A DNA stretch of 64,000 nucleotides from positions 20,272 to 84,271 of the forward strand of contig JBOHQX010000166.1 in NCBI GenBank assembly GCA_050732395.1, read 5' to 3'. The translations under genes were made by a program, and so were the position numbers. This stretch comes from JBIOXB01 sp050732395 (GTDB taxonomy: Bacteria > Zhuqueibacterota > Zhuqueibacteria > Zhuqueibacterales > Zhuqueibacteraceae). The notes beneath the pieces are model-generated. The model made no database searches, had not been told where the DNA came from, and was given only the letters and a program-made list of their open reading frames with translations. Below, piece after piece: positions 1 to 8,747 of this stretch; position 1 is the stretch's first letter, and every line of letters begins with the position of its first letter.

Positions 1-1084
1 GCTGGTGGTAGCGCACCACTTCGCGTTTCACGTGTTCCCATTCCGCCGTGGTCAATCCAGAATTCGCCTTGGCACCATACGAGCCATGCTCCGTCAATGC
101 GTAGAAATCCAAGCCGGCAGCATCGCGCGCGGCCGCGAATGGCTCTTTGCCGTAACCATCAAAGCTGAAGCTGGAATGGCTGTGCAAATCGCCCCAATAG
201 AGGAGGTATTGCGGCTTTTCCGCAGCCACTTCCACTGGGTTGGAAGCCATTTCTGGCCAGGGCAGTCCCAGCGCCTGCAGATAGATTTCATGAATACCTG
301 GAGACCGGAAGCGCATGGCAACGATTTTATGACCACGATCTTCAGGATTGAAAGTCACCAGCGATGGGACTTCGGCGCGAGGGTCCGTGCAACTGATTTT
401 CACCTCGCCGGAGAACGTGACGGCCAGATTTCCCTGCGCATCAAGGCAGGCTAGTTTCAGATTGGCTGGCTCATCTGTTGGCACACGGCTCGGCAAATAG
501 GCTGCAAGCCAGCGTGGCGGCCCCGGCAGGATGGTGAGAACCGGCGCAGGTCCAATCTCTTCATAATTCCCCCGGCCGTGAAAGTCGCATGCCACCCGCA
601 CCGTGTCGGTGAATGCAGAAACCAGACCGGGCATCACACCTTGTTCTGGGTTTGCACCATAGGTAATATGAACCGTGTCGCCGCGGACAAGCGCCTGCCG
701 GCCTACAATTGCGGTTAACACCCAGGCATTACGGTCGACCGGCCATGCGATCGCCGAGTCGTCTTCGACGATTTGCGTGATCGCAAGAACAGCCCCAGGA
801 TTGGAAGCTTGTGCCGTTACATATCCCGCATAATAGGGATTAGAAGTTTGCGGCTTGGTGAATCCTTTCACAAAGCGAACTTTGAAGCCGCCGCCAGCAG
901 ATAGACTGTCTTCATCAATTACAAATGACACGCGGTAAGTACCAGGAATGCCGGAGGTGGTGATCTCCGGTGATAAAAGCACGCGCACACGCGGTGCCCT
1001 GCCACGCGGCGTCAGACCCAGCGCGATAAAGACACTCAATAACAGCAGGATCGCTCCTAGCCGGATTTTGGCGATATGAGCCAT
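1..1084 (-). CDS. PHP-domain (DUF3604-like) secreted protein, 5' part, runs off window
   Basis: This reading frame is open from an ATG at 1084 to the window edge (about 361 residues visible) and is therefore partial at its C-terminus. The start encodes a hydrophobic N-terminal segment (LGAILLLLSVFIALGL), a signal or anchor sequence. A beta-rich N-terminal half follows, then the metal-binding motif WGDLHSHSSFSFDGYG of the PHP phosphoesterase superfamily, with LDFYALTEHGS after it. Domain order and many segments match the next gene upstream (1102-3480), so the two are tandem paralogues with a 17-base gap. It is the last visible gene of the polysaccharide operon. Function is inferred as hydrolysis of a phosphoester or related bond outside the inner membrane; the substrate is unknown. 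Confidence 0.85.
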   Translation of the reverse strand, partial: MAHIAKIRLGAILLLLSVFIALGLTPRGRAPRVRVLLSPEITTSGIPGTYRVSFVIDEDSLSAGGGFKVRFVKGFTKPQTSNPYYAGYVTAQASNPGAVLAITQIVEDDSAIAWPVDRNAWVLTAIVGRQALVRGDTVHITYGANPEQGVMPGLVSAFTDTVRVACDFHGRGNYEEIGPAPVLTILPGPPRWLAAYLPSRVPTDEPANLKLACLDAQGNLAVTFSGEVKISCTDPRAEVPSLVTFNPEDRGHKIVAMRFRSPGIHEIYLQALGLPWPEMASNPVEVAAEKPQYLLYWGDLHSHSSFSFDGYGKEPFAAARDAAGLDFYALTEHGSYGAKANSGLTTAEWEHVKREVVRYHQ

Positions 1085-1101
1085 ATACCAATGATCTTGC
1101 C

Positions 1102-3480
1102 CTACTTCACCATCACAATTTTCTGAGTGGCGATCTGGCCAGCAGCCTCCAGGCGCACGAAATAGATTCCGGGTGACAGATCGCGATTTGCAATTCTGAA
1201 GCCATGCCAACCTTCCCTCCGCACGTCGTCGACGAGGACTTCTACGAGCTGGCCGAGCGTATTATATAAGGAAGCCTGCACACGGCCAGGCTGCGGCAAG
1301 TAATAGCGCATGATCGTGGCTCGCCTGAAGGGATTGGGATAATTCGGCGACAATTCCAGGCTGCGCGGCACGGCTTTGGTGTCGCTGGTATCGAGCGACG
1401 GCGTCTCCTCCATCCAAATCGGGCTCGACCAGGCCCACACCTCGCGGCCGATGAATTGGCGTGGAGCACTGAGATCTTTCTTCTGCTTGACCCGAACGTA
1501 GTAAATCGAGGAGCCGGTATAAGAGCTATCCACCACCTGAAACGACGCATGCTTGCCGTTGCCATTCTCGCGATACAGTGTGGCGAAAAGCGGGTGGCCG
1601 TTGGCGAATTGGCGTTGGCGTTTGTTCCAACACAAGACTTCCACAAAATCCAGCTCATCTGTGCCGTGCACGGCCACGTTGATGTGGGGATAGTGCGGGG
1701 TTTTTTGTACAATCGACGCACCCATCAAATGACCGTCGATCTCGAAATGCAATAAGATGCGCTGGCCGGTGGTGCCGTACGTGCGGCGCTGCTTGAGCGC
1801 GTCAAAAATCGCCTCTCGCGTCAATTCCTTGGCATAAATCGCCGCCAAACCGTAGTATGGCAAGCCGGGCCGCGAGCTGTGATCATCGCTGGACGCAATG
1901 ACGCCCAATCTCTCGCCCGCCGCCCAGGCGTCTTGAGCGTAATGCGGCCCGTCGGCAAGCCCTTTGACACCCGGGCCGTTCAACGATTTGTATGAGAGCC
2001 GGTGCTGCGGATCGTAGGATTCGCTCAAGCCGTGGCCGGAGTAGATCTCGATTTGTGGGCGCAATTTGAAATTTGAGAAACCCAGGCCAAAACTGACCTG
2101 CGGAGAAGCGCCCTCTATGAACTCGTTCCAAATGATGCCGGTGTGGTGCGGCACCGTGATCATCTCCACGCCCGGCGGTAAAACCTCGCGCTGCACCTCC
2201 CAAACTTTTTGGATTTGATAATAGTCCTCGTTGCGGAACAACGGTATGTACGGCACGATTTGGTCGTGCGCATTAAAATAAACGTTGTGGTGCCCGGAGG
2301 GCGCCTTCGCGCTGAATTCGTAAGCGGGAATCGTGACGAATTTGCCCGGTGCGTGAAATCGAACAACGCTGCGCTTGACCGCCTCCCATTCCGCCGCCGT
2401 CAGGCCGGCATTGCGCTGGGCGAAGAATGAGGTATGTTCGGTCAAGGCATAAAAATCGAGGCCCGCGAGGTCGCGCGCTCTGATGAACGGATCGCTGCCG
2501 TAGCCGTCGTAGCTGAAACGCGAATGGCTGTGCAAATCGCCCCAAAAGACACGATACGGCAGCGTATCGGTCACCACTTCAACCGGATTGGCATAAACTT
2601 GCCAAAGCGAATCCGGGCTGCGCTGGAGCGCGCGCAGTTGCATGTATTGTACGCCTGGCGTGTTGAATGCCACTTCGATAACTTTGCGACTGCTGTCTTC
2701 GGCCGTGAATTCCGCTTGCGCCGGGAAGGAGGCGGAAGCATCCGTCGAGGCAATCTCTATCGTCCCTTCAAACGGCAACGCGAGATTGTGATACTCATCC
2801 GTCACCACCAGTTTCAATTCAGCCCTTTGTCCAGGCTTCATCGTGCTGGGCAAGAATGCGACCAGGCGATAAGGCGGGCGCGCCAAAATGGTGATGGTGG
2901 GGCTGGGCGCCAATACTTGGTAACTGCCCTCGCCCTTCAAATCACAAGCGACCAAAACGGTGTCACTATAATTGCGGCTGGGGGCATTCGCTCGCCCGCC
3001 GTTGGCGTGGGCACCAAACACGACGTGAATCGTGTCGCCGCGCTGCAAAGCGAATTCTTCCAACAAGGCCGTCAGCACCCACGCGTTGTTGTCGACCGGC
3101 CAGGGCACTTGCACGTCGGCGCGATCGATATTGGCAATGCGCATCCGGGCGCTCGGATTGGAGGTGCGCACGGCAACGTAATTCGGCAATTCCGGGTCGT
3201 CCGCTTGAGGGCGTTCGAAGCCTTTGGGCAGTCGTATTTTAAACCCTCCACCACTGAACATGCCTTCCGAATACAGCACGAAAGACACGTCTATGGTTGC
3301 CGGCATGCGCACCGTCATGATATTGGGCGTCACGAAAGCTTGCACGCTGGCTGCGCCTTGCGGGTCGCGCAATGTCAGCCCCAGCAAAGCGGCAATGAAA
3401 ACCACCCCTCCGAGCGCATGAAACAAAATGAATGACCTTGGGCGCTGCCGGTCTTGCTGCCGGCTAAAATTCGGTTTCAT
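1102..3480 (-). CDS. Secreted PHP-domain (DUF3604-like) protein with T9SS sorting domain
   Basis: 792 residues. An N-terminal hydrophobic segment (about residues 17-37) precedes a beta-sandwich-like half (50-300). The PHP-type metal centre starts at WGDLHSHSRFSYDG (His317, His319), continues with LTEHTSF and VPHHTG, and ends at the ASSDDH motif expected for the last metal ligands. The C-terminal 80 residues begin LSPNYPNPF and end in a lysine-rich strand, the type IX secretion sorting domain, so the enzyme should be exported across the outer membrane. The start is the ATG at 3480. It follows the alkaline-phosphatase-family gene by 14 bases and precedes its own paralogue. Catalysis is supported by the retained metal ligands; the natural substrate is unknown, and a phosphorylated polysaccharide is only an inference from context. 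Confidence 0.88.
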   Translation of the reverse strand: MKPNFSRQQDRQRPRSFILFHALGGVVFIAALLGLTLRDPQGAASVQAFVTPNIMTVRMPATIDVSFVLYSEGMFSGGGFKIRLPKGFERPQADDPELPNYVAVRTSNPSARMRIANIDRADVQVPWPVDNNAWVLTALLEEFALQRGDTIHVVFGAHANGGRANAPSRNYSDTVLVACDLKGEGSYQVLAPSPTITILARPPYRLVAFLPSTMKPGQRAELKLVVTDEYHNLALPFEGTIEIASTDASASFPAQAEFTAEDSSRKVIEVAFNTPGVQYMQLRALQRSPDSLWQVYANPVEVVTDTLPYRVFWGDLHSHSRFSYDGYGSDPFIRARDLAGLDFYALTEHTSFFAQRNAGLTAAEWEAVKRSVVRFHAPGKFVTIPAYEFSAKAPSGHHNVYFNAHDQIVPYIPLFRNEDYYQIQKVWEVQREVLPPGVEMITVPHHTGIIWNEFIEGASPQVSFGLGFSNFKLRPQIEIYSGHGLSESYDPQHRLSYKSLNGPGVKGLADGPHYAQDAWAAGERLGVIASSDDHSSRPGLPYYGLAAIYAKELTREAIFDALKQRRTYGTTGQRILLHFEIDGHLMGASIVQKTPHYPHINVAVHGTDELDFVEVLCWNKRQRQFANGHPLFATLYRENGNGKHASFQVVDSSYTGSSIYYVRVKQKKDLSAPRQFIGREVWAWSSPIWMEETPSLDTSDTKAVPRSLELSPNYPNPFRRATIMRYYLPQPGRVQASLYNTLGQLVEVLVDDVRREGWHGFRIANRDLSPGIYFVRLEAAGQIATQKIVMVK

Positions 3481-3494
3481 AAAATATGTCTACC

Positions 3495-5024
3495 TTAAAG
3501 ATACCCCAAACTCCGCAAATGATCTTTCAACTCTTCGGTGGCGGCCTCGGCGTCATTCTCATATTGCCAAGCGGCGTCTTCCCAGGTTTCGATGGATCGC
3601 ACCTCACTTCCAGTCCGACTTTTTTCTTCAAAGATCTCTTGCAACACGCGGCCGTCCATATCCTTGCCAACGGGCAAGTCGAGCAACGCCAGGAGAGTCG
3701 GCGTGATATCCAGCACGCTGGCGTTTTCGAGGCGATATCCTCGGCGAATACCCGGACCGGCAACGATCAGCACGCCTTCGGGGTGGTGGTCGCCGGAAAT
3801 GCCGCTGGTATCGCCTTCAATGATCTTATTGGCGGCAATGACGCGATGATTCGGTAGCCTCACGGCGAGATCATCGATCTGATCGACGTCATGGCGCAGA
3901 CGAATTTCCAGATTGCCGGAAAGATCACGGCTCACGTCGAATAAAGGCGCTTCCGAACCTGCCAGGCAAATGCCGCGCAAGTCGCTCTCCATTTGTTGCA
4001 GGCGTTGCACATTTTCTTCGCGATCGCGAAAATACGTCGCGCCGCGAATGTTGAAGGTGCGTGTCCTTGCGCCGTCCCAGCCCAGGATTTTCATAACCAT
4101 CTCCGGCAAAATGCGTACGGTGCGGTCAGGCGTGCGGCCTTGCGCTTCGGGCACGGATTGAAAGCCATGATCGGAAAGCACCATCACGACGGTGCGGTCA
4201 TCCACGGCACGATCGAGAATGTAACCCAGAGCCGCATCTGCGCTTTCGTAGGCGGCATGCACCACGTGCCGATACTTGACGATTTCCTCAGGCTTGACGT
4301 CGGCGAAGCCCTCCGGCTCCATGAACTTCCAAAAATTATGCGAAGTGGCGTCGATCAGCATGTTGACGTACATGGCCAGATGCGGGTGAAAGCGCCGCAC
4401 CTGTTGCACGAAGACGTCGGTGTAGAATTGCGCACCGAGCTTGCGCGTGGCAAAGAATTTCGACAAGAAATTCTTGTTGGCTTTGAGGCGCGCGAGCACC
4501 ACCGCCGCCTCCGCCAGGGAGCCAAACCGCACCCCGAGGCGATGGCAATGCCACGCCAACTGCAGCAGTCGAGGCCAGGATTTTCTGTGCTCGGAGCGCT
4601 GCATCACGTCCAATTCACGAATGGCTTGCAAAGAGCCGGGATGGGTTTCCACGCCGCGCGAAAAAGAGCCCGGAATCACGAAGCCATTCACGGCCGGCGG
4701 GGGCCAGGTCACCATGTAACCACACAAGCCCACGCGCAAGCCGCGCTCGGTGGCCATGTCCCAAATGCGCTTGCAGCGCACGCTGTGCGAGGCCACCACG
4801 AAATCCCACACGCCGTGTTTTTCGGGGAGTTTTCCCGAGGCGATGCTCGTCCAGATCGTCGGCGAAACCATGGGCTCGATTGATTTCAAGATGCCCGCGC
4901 TTCCGGTACGCACCAGCTTCTGCAAATTCGGCAGCCTGCCGGCGCGCATCATGGGATCGAGGATACGCCAGGTCGCACCGTCAAGGCCGACGACCATGAT
5001 CTTCAACGCGTTGGAATCATTCAT
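3495..5024 (-). CDS. Alkaline phosphatase superfamily phosphodiesterase/transferase (AP copy 1)
   Basis: 509 residues, type I phosphodiesterase/nucleotide pyrophosphatase family. Visible motifs are VVGLDGATW (first metal-binding Asp), SPTIWTSIASGKLPEKHGV (nucleophile region), VLSDHGFQS and GDHHPEGVLIVAGPG (later metal ligands). It has no signal peptide. The C-terminus ends HLRSLGYL, a tail also seen on another AP gene of this locus (12024-13646). Its ATG overlaps the stop of the upstream glycosyltransferase by four bases (ATGA), indicating translational coupling. Members of this family cut or transfer phospho- or sulfo-groups; which group is used here cannot be read from sequence. One of three homologues within the locus. 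Confidence 0.85.
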   Translation of the reverse strand: MNDSNALKIMVVGLDGATWRILDPMMRAGRLPNLQKLVRTGSAGILKSIEPMVSPTIWTSIASGKLPEKHGVWDFVVASHSVRCKRIWDMATERGLRVGLCGYMVTWPPPAVNGFVIPGSFSRGVETHPGSLQAIRELDVMQRSEHRKSWPRLLQLAWHCHRLGVRFGSLAEAAVVLARLKANKNFLSKFFATRKLGAQFYTDVFVQQVRRFHPHLAMYVNMLIDATSHNFWKFMEPEGFADVKPEEIVKYRHVVHAAYESADAALGYILDRAVDDRTVVMVLSDHGFQSVPEAQGRTPDRTVRILPEMVMKILGWDGARTRTFNIRGATYFRDREENVQRLQQMESDLRGICLAGSEAPLFDVSRDLSGNLEIRLRHDVDQIDDLAVRLPNHRVIAANKIIEGDTSGISGDHHPEGVLIVAGPGIRRGYRLENASVLDITPTLLALLDLPVGKDMDGRVLQEIFEEKSRTGSEVRSIETWEDAAWQYENDAEAATEELKDHLRSLGYL

Positions 5025-6298
5025 ACCGAGGCTGTTTCCCTGACTTCGTTCAAGAGTGAATCATAGATGGCATTGATGATCACCGCGTCGTCCTTGAACT
5101 TGTGATACACTGCGCGCCGCGCCGCAGTGCCGAGGCGCTGGCGTCCAGGTGCATTCTCCAACAACTCCGACAGGCGCTGCGCCACGCCGGCAGCATCGTG
5201 CGGATCGACCAGGATGCCCGTGACGCCGTCCTCAATCTGCTCGAGCACGCCGCCGCGGTTACTGGCCGCCACCGTTTTTTCCATGGCCATGCCTTGCAAC
5301 ACCACACCCGGAAATGGATCGTCAAAAATCGACAACTGCAGCATCACGTCGAAAATTGCGATCAATGCCGGCACGTCCGCGCGAAAACCGGTCATGATCA
5401 AGCGCGAAGACAGACCCAGCTCGCCGGCCAGGCCTCTGAGCGAGCGTTCATACTGCTCGTGCCCCGGTACCGGGCCGCCGACGATTATAAACTTGCAGTG
5501 CGGCTGCAGCTTCAGGAGCCGCTGGCAGGCGCGCAAAAAGGCCTCATGCCCTTTCAAGCGGACGAGTTTGCCGACCATGCCGATGACAAATTCATTGTCC
5601 TGAATTCCCAGCGCAGCGCGCAAGCGCTGCTGGGCGGCACGCGGATATTTTGCAGGATCAAAGACGTCCGCGTCCGGCGGGCTGTCATACACCACGGCGA
5701 CTTTCTGTTGAGAATCACCCAACATTTTGCGCGCGGTGTCCCGGGAAACCGCCAGAATTCGCGTCGATAATGCGCGCATAATCCATAAAAACGGTCCGAC
5801 AACAAGTCGTGACCGCACCGTGCGCAGATGCCAGACGACTTTGCTTCCCGCCAGCCACCCGGCAATCGCGCCGTGAAAGTCGAGCAAATCATTGGCATGC
5901 ACGATGTCGACCGGATGGCGGCGCAACCACATATACATCGCGGCGATGCCCCGCGCGCTGTCGCAAACATACTTTAGGTAGTAAAACGGATTGCGCCGCT
6001 TCGAGAGCTTGTATGCGCCCGGATTGAAATGGACGGCGGCAAACGCCGCGGCCGCGGCTGAGAATTTTTCAATTTCGCTTTGATCACGGGCCGGCAAAGC
6101 GAGACAAATCAGCTTGCCGTTCAATTGCGCCAGCGTCTGCGCCGTGCGCATCATGCAATGGGTCGCACCGCTTTGGCCTGAGAAGCTGGAGGTATAAAAC
6201 AAGATGCGGCGCTTATTTGTTTCACCGCGATCATTTTTTCGCGCTTCCACCATCTGCGATGAGCAAGTTAAATTCAAGACAAAACTCTTCCTACACAA
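5021..6298 (-). CDS. GT4-family glycosyltransferase
   Basis: 425 residues if translation begins at 6298; a second candidate start is the ATG near 6253 (MVEARK). The GT-B fold is visible: an N-terminal Rossmann half starting RRILFYTSSFSGQSGATHC, and a C-terminal half with GMVGKLVRLKGHEAFLRA and the donor-binding stretch DPFPGVVLQGMAMEKTVAA followed by GGVLEQIEDGVTG. This is the retaining GT4 signature, so it should add a sugar from a nucleotide-activated donor to the lipid-linked repeat unit on the cytoplasmic face. It overlaps the following AP gene by ATGA. The donor and linkage cannot be inferred. Confidence 0.87.
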   Translation of the reverse strand: MCRKSFVLNLTCSSQMVEARKNDRGETNKRRILFYTSSFSGQSGATHCMMRTAQTLAQLNGKLICLALPARDQSEIEKFSAAAAAFAAVHFNPGAYKLSKRRNPFYYLKYVCDSARGIAAMYMWLRRHPVDIVHANDLLDFHGAIAGWLAGSKVVWHLRTVRSRLVVGPFLWIMRALSTRILAVSRDTARKMLGDSQQKVAVVYDSPPDADVFDPAKYPRAAQQRLRAALGIQDNEFVIGMVGKLVRLKGHEAFLRACQRLLKLQPHCKFIIVGGPVPGHEQYERSLRGLAGELGLSSRLIMTGFRADVPALIAIFDVMLQLSIFDDPFPGVVLQGMAMEKTVAASNRGGVLEQIEDGVTGILVDPHDAAGVAQRLSELLENAPGRQRLGTAARRAVYHKFKDDAVIINAIYDSLLNEVRETASV

Positions 6299-6384
6299 TA
6301 CCTCTCACGTCTCACCTCCCACGTCTTCCGTACAACGTGAAGAGTCATGCGTGAATCGTTGACCATCCCTCTGGTTACGGCGTT

Positions 6385-7332
6385 TCACCTCAGCTCATAC
6401 TGCAATTGCTCTGCCAGGCCGGCGACCAGTTTCACAATGTGCGCGTTCTGCGTCGCGCTGAATTGTTTCTTGAACTTGAAATTGCGGTTCTCGAGCTCGA
6501 AGCTGTCGAGAAAGCGCTCAAAGCTGCCGGTCCAGCGCAGAGCACAAAAGCTCGCAATGTGCGCCAAAACCTGCTGCGGCTTCTGAATGAAATCTTCATA
6601 TCGAACTTCCAAATAGCGCTGTTGCTCCAGCATCGCCCTGGCTGCCAAAGCCGCCTGCACTTCCGCGCGCCATAACTCTGCCGCCAGCAGCACGGGATCG
6701 CGGCCTTGAGCGGACCACTGCTTGGGCGTGAGATTCCCCGCGCACCAAACGCGCAAATCCGGCCACCAAGGCACATTTAGAAATGAAGCAATAGCCGCGC
6801 GCGGATCACGAATGACATGAATAAACAAGGCGTCACCAAACAATTCATTCAGATATGGCAGGCGGCGGGTATTGCGGGTGTTCTTGTTGACGAAACGCGA
6901 TTTGCGCTGATAAAACATGACGCGTTGTATCGCGGCCGTGGCACGATCGCGCTCCGCCGGCGTGGCGTCGCCGCCGTGCAACGGCGGGTCGCACGGGCTG
7001 TCGTGTACCGGCCTCACCCAATCCCAAACACGGTATGCTTCCGAGGGCATGGGGAGGCCTTTGCCGCGCCACGCTCTCAACGCGGCAATATTATAGAGCC
7101 TTGAAAGTGCGGCCATGGCAAAAGATTCCGGCCATCTTTCGTTGTAATTTGAAAACCATGACAAATCGGGATGGCCGCACAACATCTGATAGAGAATTGT
7201 CGTGCCGGAACGCCCACTGCCCACAATGAAGATCGGACGCGCAGGCGCCGAAACGGCATGCCCTGCATCGGCGAAATTCTCCGGACGAGAAGCCGGAGCT
7301 GCGTCAGTGTTGTGCGGAAGTGCAAAGTTCAT
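6385..7332 (-). CDS. Sulfotransferase (carbohydrate/PAPS-dependent type)
   Basis: I place the start at the ATG at 7332 (MNFALPHNTD), giving 315 residues; the longer open frame to 7665 would lie entirely over the O-antigen-ligase gene. The 5'-phosphosulfate loop is IFIVGSGRSGTTILYQ and the 3'-phosphate motif is VIRDPRAAIASFLN, both typical of PAPS-dependent sulfotransferases. LEVRYEDFIQKPQQVL matches the C-terminal part of the family. It should transfer sulfate from PAPS to a sugar of the polymer in the cytoplasm. One of four sulfotransferases in the locus, which together with cysC argue for a sulfated product. Confidence 0.88.
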   Translation of the reverse strand: MNFALPHNTDAAPASRPENFADAGHAVSAPARPIFIVGSGRSGTTILYQMLCGHPDLSWFSNYNERWPESFAMAALSRLYNIAALRAWRGKGLPMPSEAYRVWDWVRPVHDSPCDPPLHGGDATPAERDRATAAIQRVMFYQRKSRFVNKNTRNTRRLPYLNELFGDALFIHVIRDPRAAIASFLNVPWWPDLRVWCAGNLTPKQWSAQGRDPVLLAAELWRAEVQAALAARAMLEQQRYLEVRYEDFIQKPQQVLAHIASFCALRWTGSFERFLDSFELENRNFKFKKQFSATQNAHIVKLVAGLAEQLQYELR

Positions 7333-7361
7333 CTCAAATGCCCAAGCAAGAATACCGCTCT

Positions 7362-8747
7362 CTACGCGTGCACGTGTCCGACGCGTGAGCGTGACGTTGA
7401 CTTTGGAAATTCTACCGGTGCCGGCGCCATGGCCTTGGCGGCCTGCAGACGGCGCTGCATTGTCCGGCTTAACCCCAGGGCCGTGCCAATCAACGTCATG
7501 ATCAAAGGAAACTCGGATTCGTGGAACATGCCGACGTACCAGAGCATCGCAAAATATAAGCTCACGAAGCAGGAGAGAAAGCCGATGGCAACATTGCCGC
7601 TCTCGCGAAATCGCTCCGCGGCGCCCGCGCGCAAGAGGCGCAGAATCCGTCGCAGAGGCCACCACAGAATCAGCAGGAACAGAAATGCGCCGATCAAACC
7701 GTTTTCCGTTGCCACGATCAAATAAATATTGTGCACCGTCGCACGAAAGCGGTCCGGAATGAAAGTATTGCTGGCATGAATGATTTCGTTCGAGTTACCC
7801 ATGCCCACACCCATATAAGGGTGCTTATACATCACGACAAAAGCCGCGTCGGTCAAGTCGGAGCGCAGACTCGAGCTACGGTCGTCAAAAATGCGCTCGG
7901 TGCGCGCCCAGGCGGCTCTGCCGATGAGCTCCATTCTCTCACCATAAAACGTGAAGGCCAGGGCAAAAAGAATAAGCGGCGCTCCCAGATACACGGCCCA
8001 TTTGCGTTTGCGCGCGGAGGAGGTGCGGTAGCGGGTTTCCGCGAACAGCAAGGTGGCAAATCCGATGGCAAATGCTCCCCAGCTCGCGCGTGAAAGCGTC
8101 AAAATCAATGCAACCAGACAGAACAGCCACCAGAGCACGTACGAACTGCGGGTTTTGTTCGCATGGTTGCTCCAATTCGCTTGCAGGAAAGGCATCAACA
8201 TGATCAACCAGTTGGCGAAGAAATTCGTGTGCACAAACGTACCCTGTGCCCGGGTGACAATGCCGCCTTCGAAATTCCAATTGGATTGATGCGTTTTCAA
8301 AACGCCGAAATACTGCTGCACGACACCAATGCTGGACTGCGTGATGGTTTGGACAACCGCCAAAAGCGGCTCTACGATCAAACAGAGCCCGATAGCGAAG
8401 AGAAACAATCTTTCAGAAATCGAGACGCCGAAGTGATGGCGCATGTAAAAAATGATGAGATAGGCGCGCAGCCAGTAGAAAATCCACTCCAGGCTGGTGG
8501 CGAAATCTCTCCCTTGAAAGGCGCAGATTGTAATCCAGATAAAAAAAAGCAGGAACAGCAAATCGAAGCTCTCAAAGTGCAACCGTATGCGGTGCATGCA
8601 CACCCGAGTGAAAAAAATCGCATACATCAGAGCCAATGGAAAATCGAAAGCATAAATCTTGAAGCTGGGCGCGACTTCCAGGGACAACGGCGCCATCATC
8701 GATGCAAAAAACGACAGGTATAATAATGTCTCAAGTTTTCTTTCCAT
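7362..8747 (-). CDS. O-antigen ligase/polymerase family membrane protein (Wzy/WaaL type)
   Basis: About 461 residues starting at MERKLETLLYL (ATG at 8747; another ATG sits two codons upstream at 8753). The protein is almost wholly hydrophobic with roughly ten membrane segments and one large periplasmic loop. The loop includes RAQGTFVHTNFFANWL and the segment GVGMGNSNEIIHASN, which resembles the active-site loop of the O-antigen ligase family (Wzy_C). It should polymerise or ligate undecaprenyl-linked repeat units at the periplasmic face. It overlaps the end of the upstream glycosyltransferase by about 17 bases. With one flippase in the cluster it most likely acts as Wzy, but a ligase role cannot be excluded. 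Confidence 0.85.
   Translation of the reverse strand: MERKLETLLYLSFFASMMAPLSLEVAPSFKIYAFDFPLALMYAIFFTRVCMHRIRLHFESFDLLFLLFFIWITICAFQGRDFATSLEWIFYWLRAYLIIFYMRHHFGVSISERLFLFAIGLCLIVEPLLAVVQTITQSSIGVVQQYFGVLKTHQSNWNFEGGIVTRAQGTFVHTNFFANWLIMLMPFLQANWSNHANKTRSSYVLWWLFCLVALILTLSRASWGAFAIGFATLLFAETRYRTSSARKRKWAVYLGAPLILFALAFTFYGERMELIGRAAWARTERIFDDRSSSLRSDLTDAAFVVMYKHPYMGVGMGNSNEIIHASNTFIPDRFRATVHNIYLIVATENGLIGAFLFLLILWWPLRRILRLLRAGAAERFRESGNVAIGFLSCFVSLYFAMLWYVGMFHESEFPLIMTLIGTALGLSRTMQRRLQAAKAMAPAPVEFPKSTSRSRVGHVHA

Noticed and set aside
2434..3435. Plus-strand open frame of 333 codons opposite the PHP gene
   Set aside because: Shadow of the secreted PHP protein; low-complexity Arg/His/Gln composition.
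6385..7665. Longer form of the first sulfotransferase with a 111-residue N-terminal extension
   Set aside because: The extension lies antiphase over the O-antigen ligase gene and is Arg-rich; the ATG at 7332 fits the family start.
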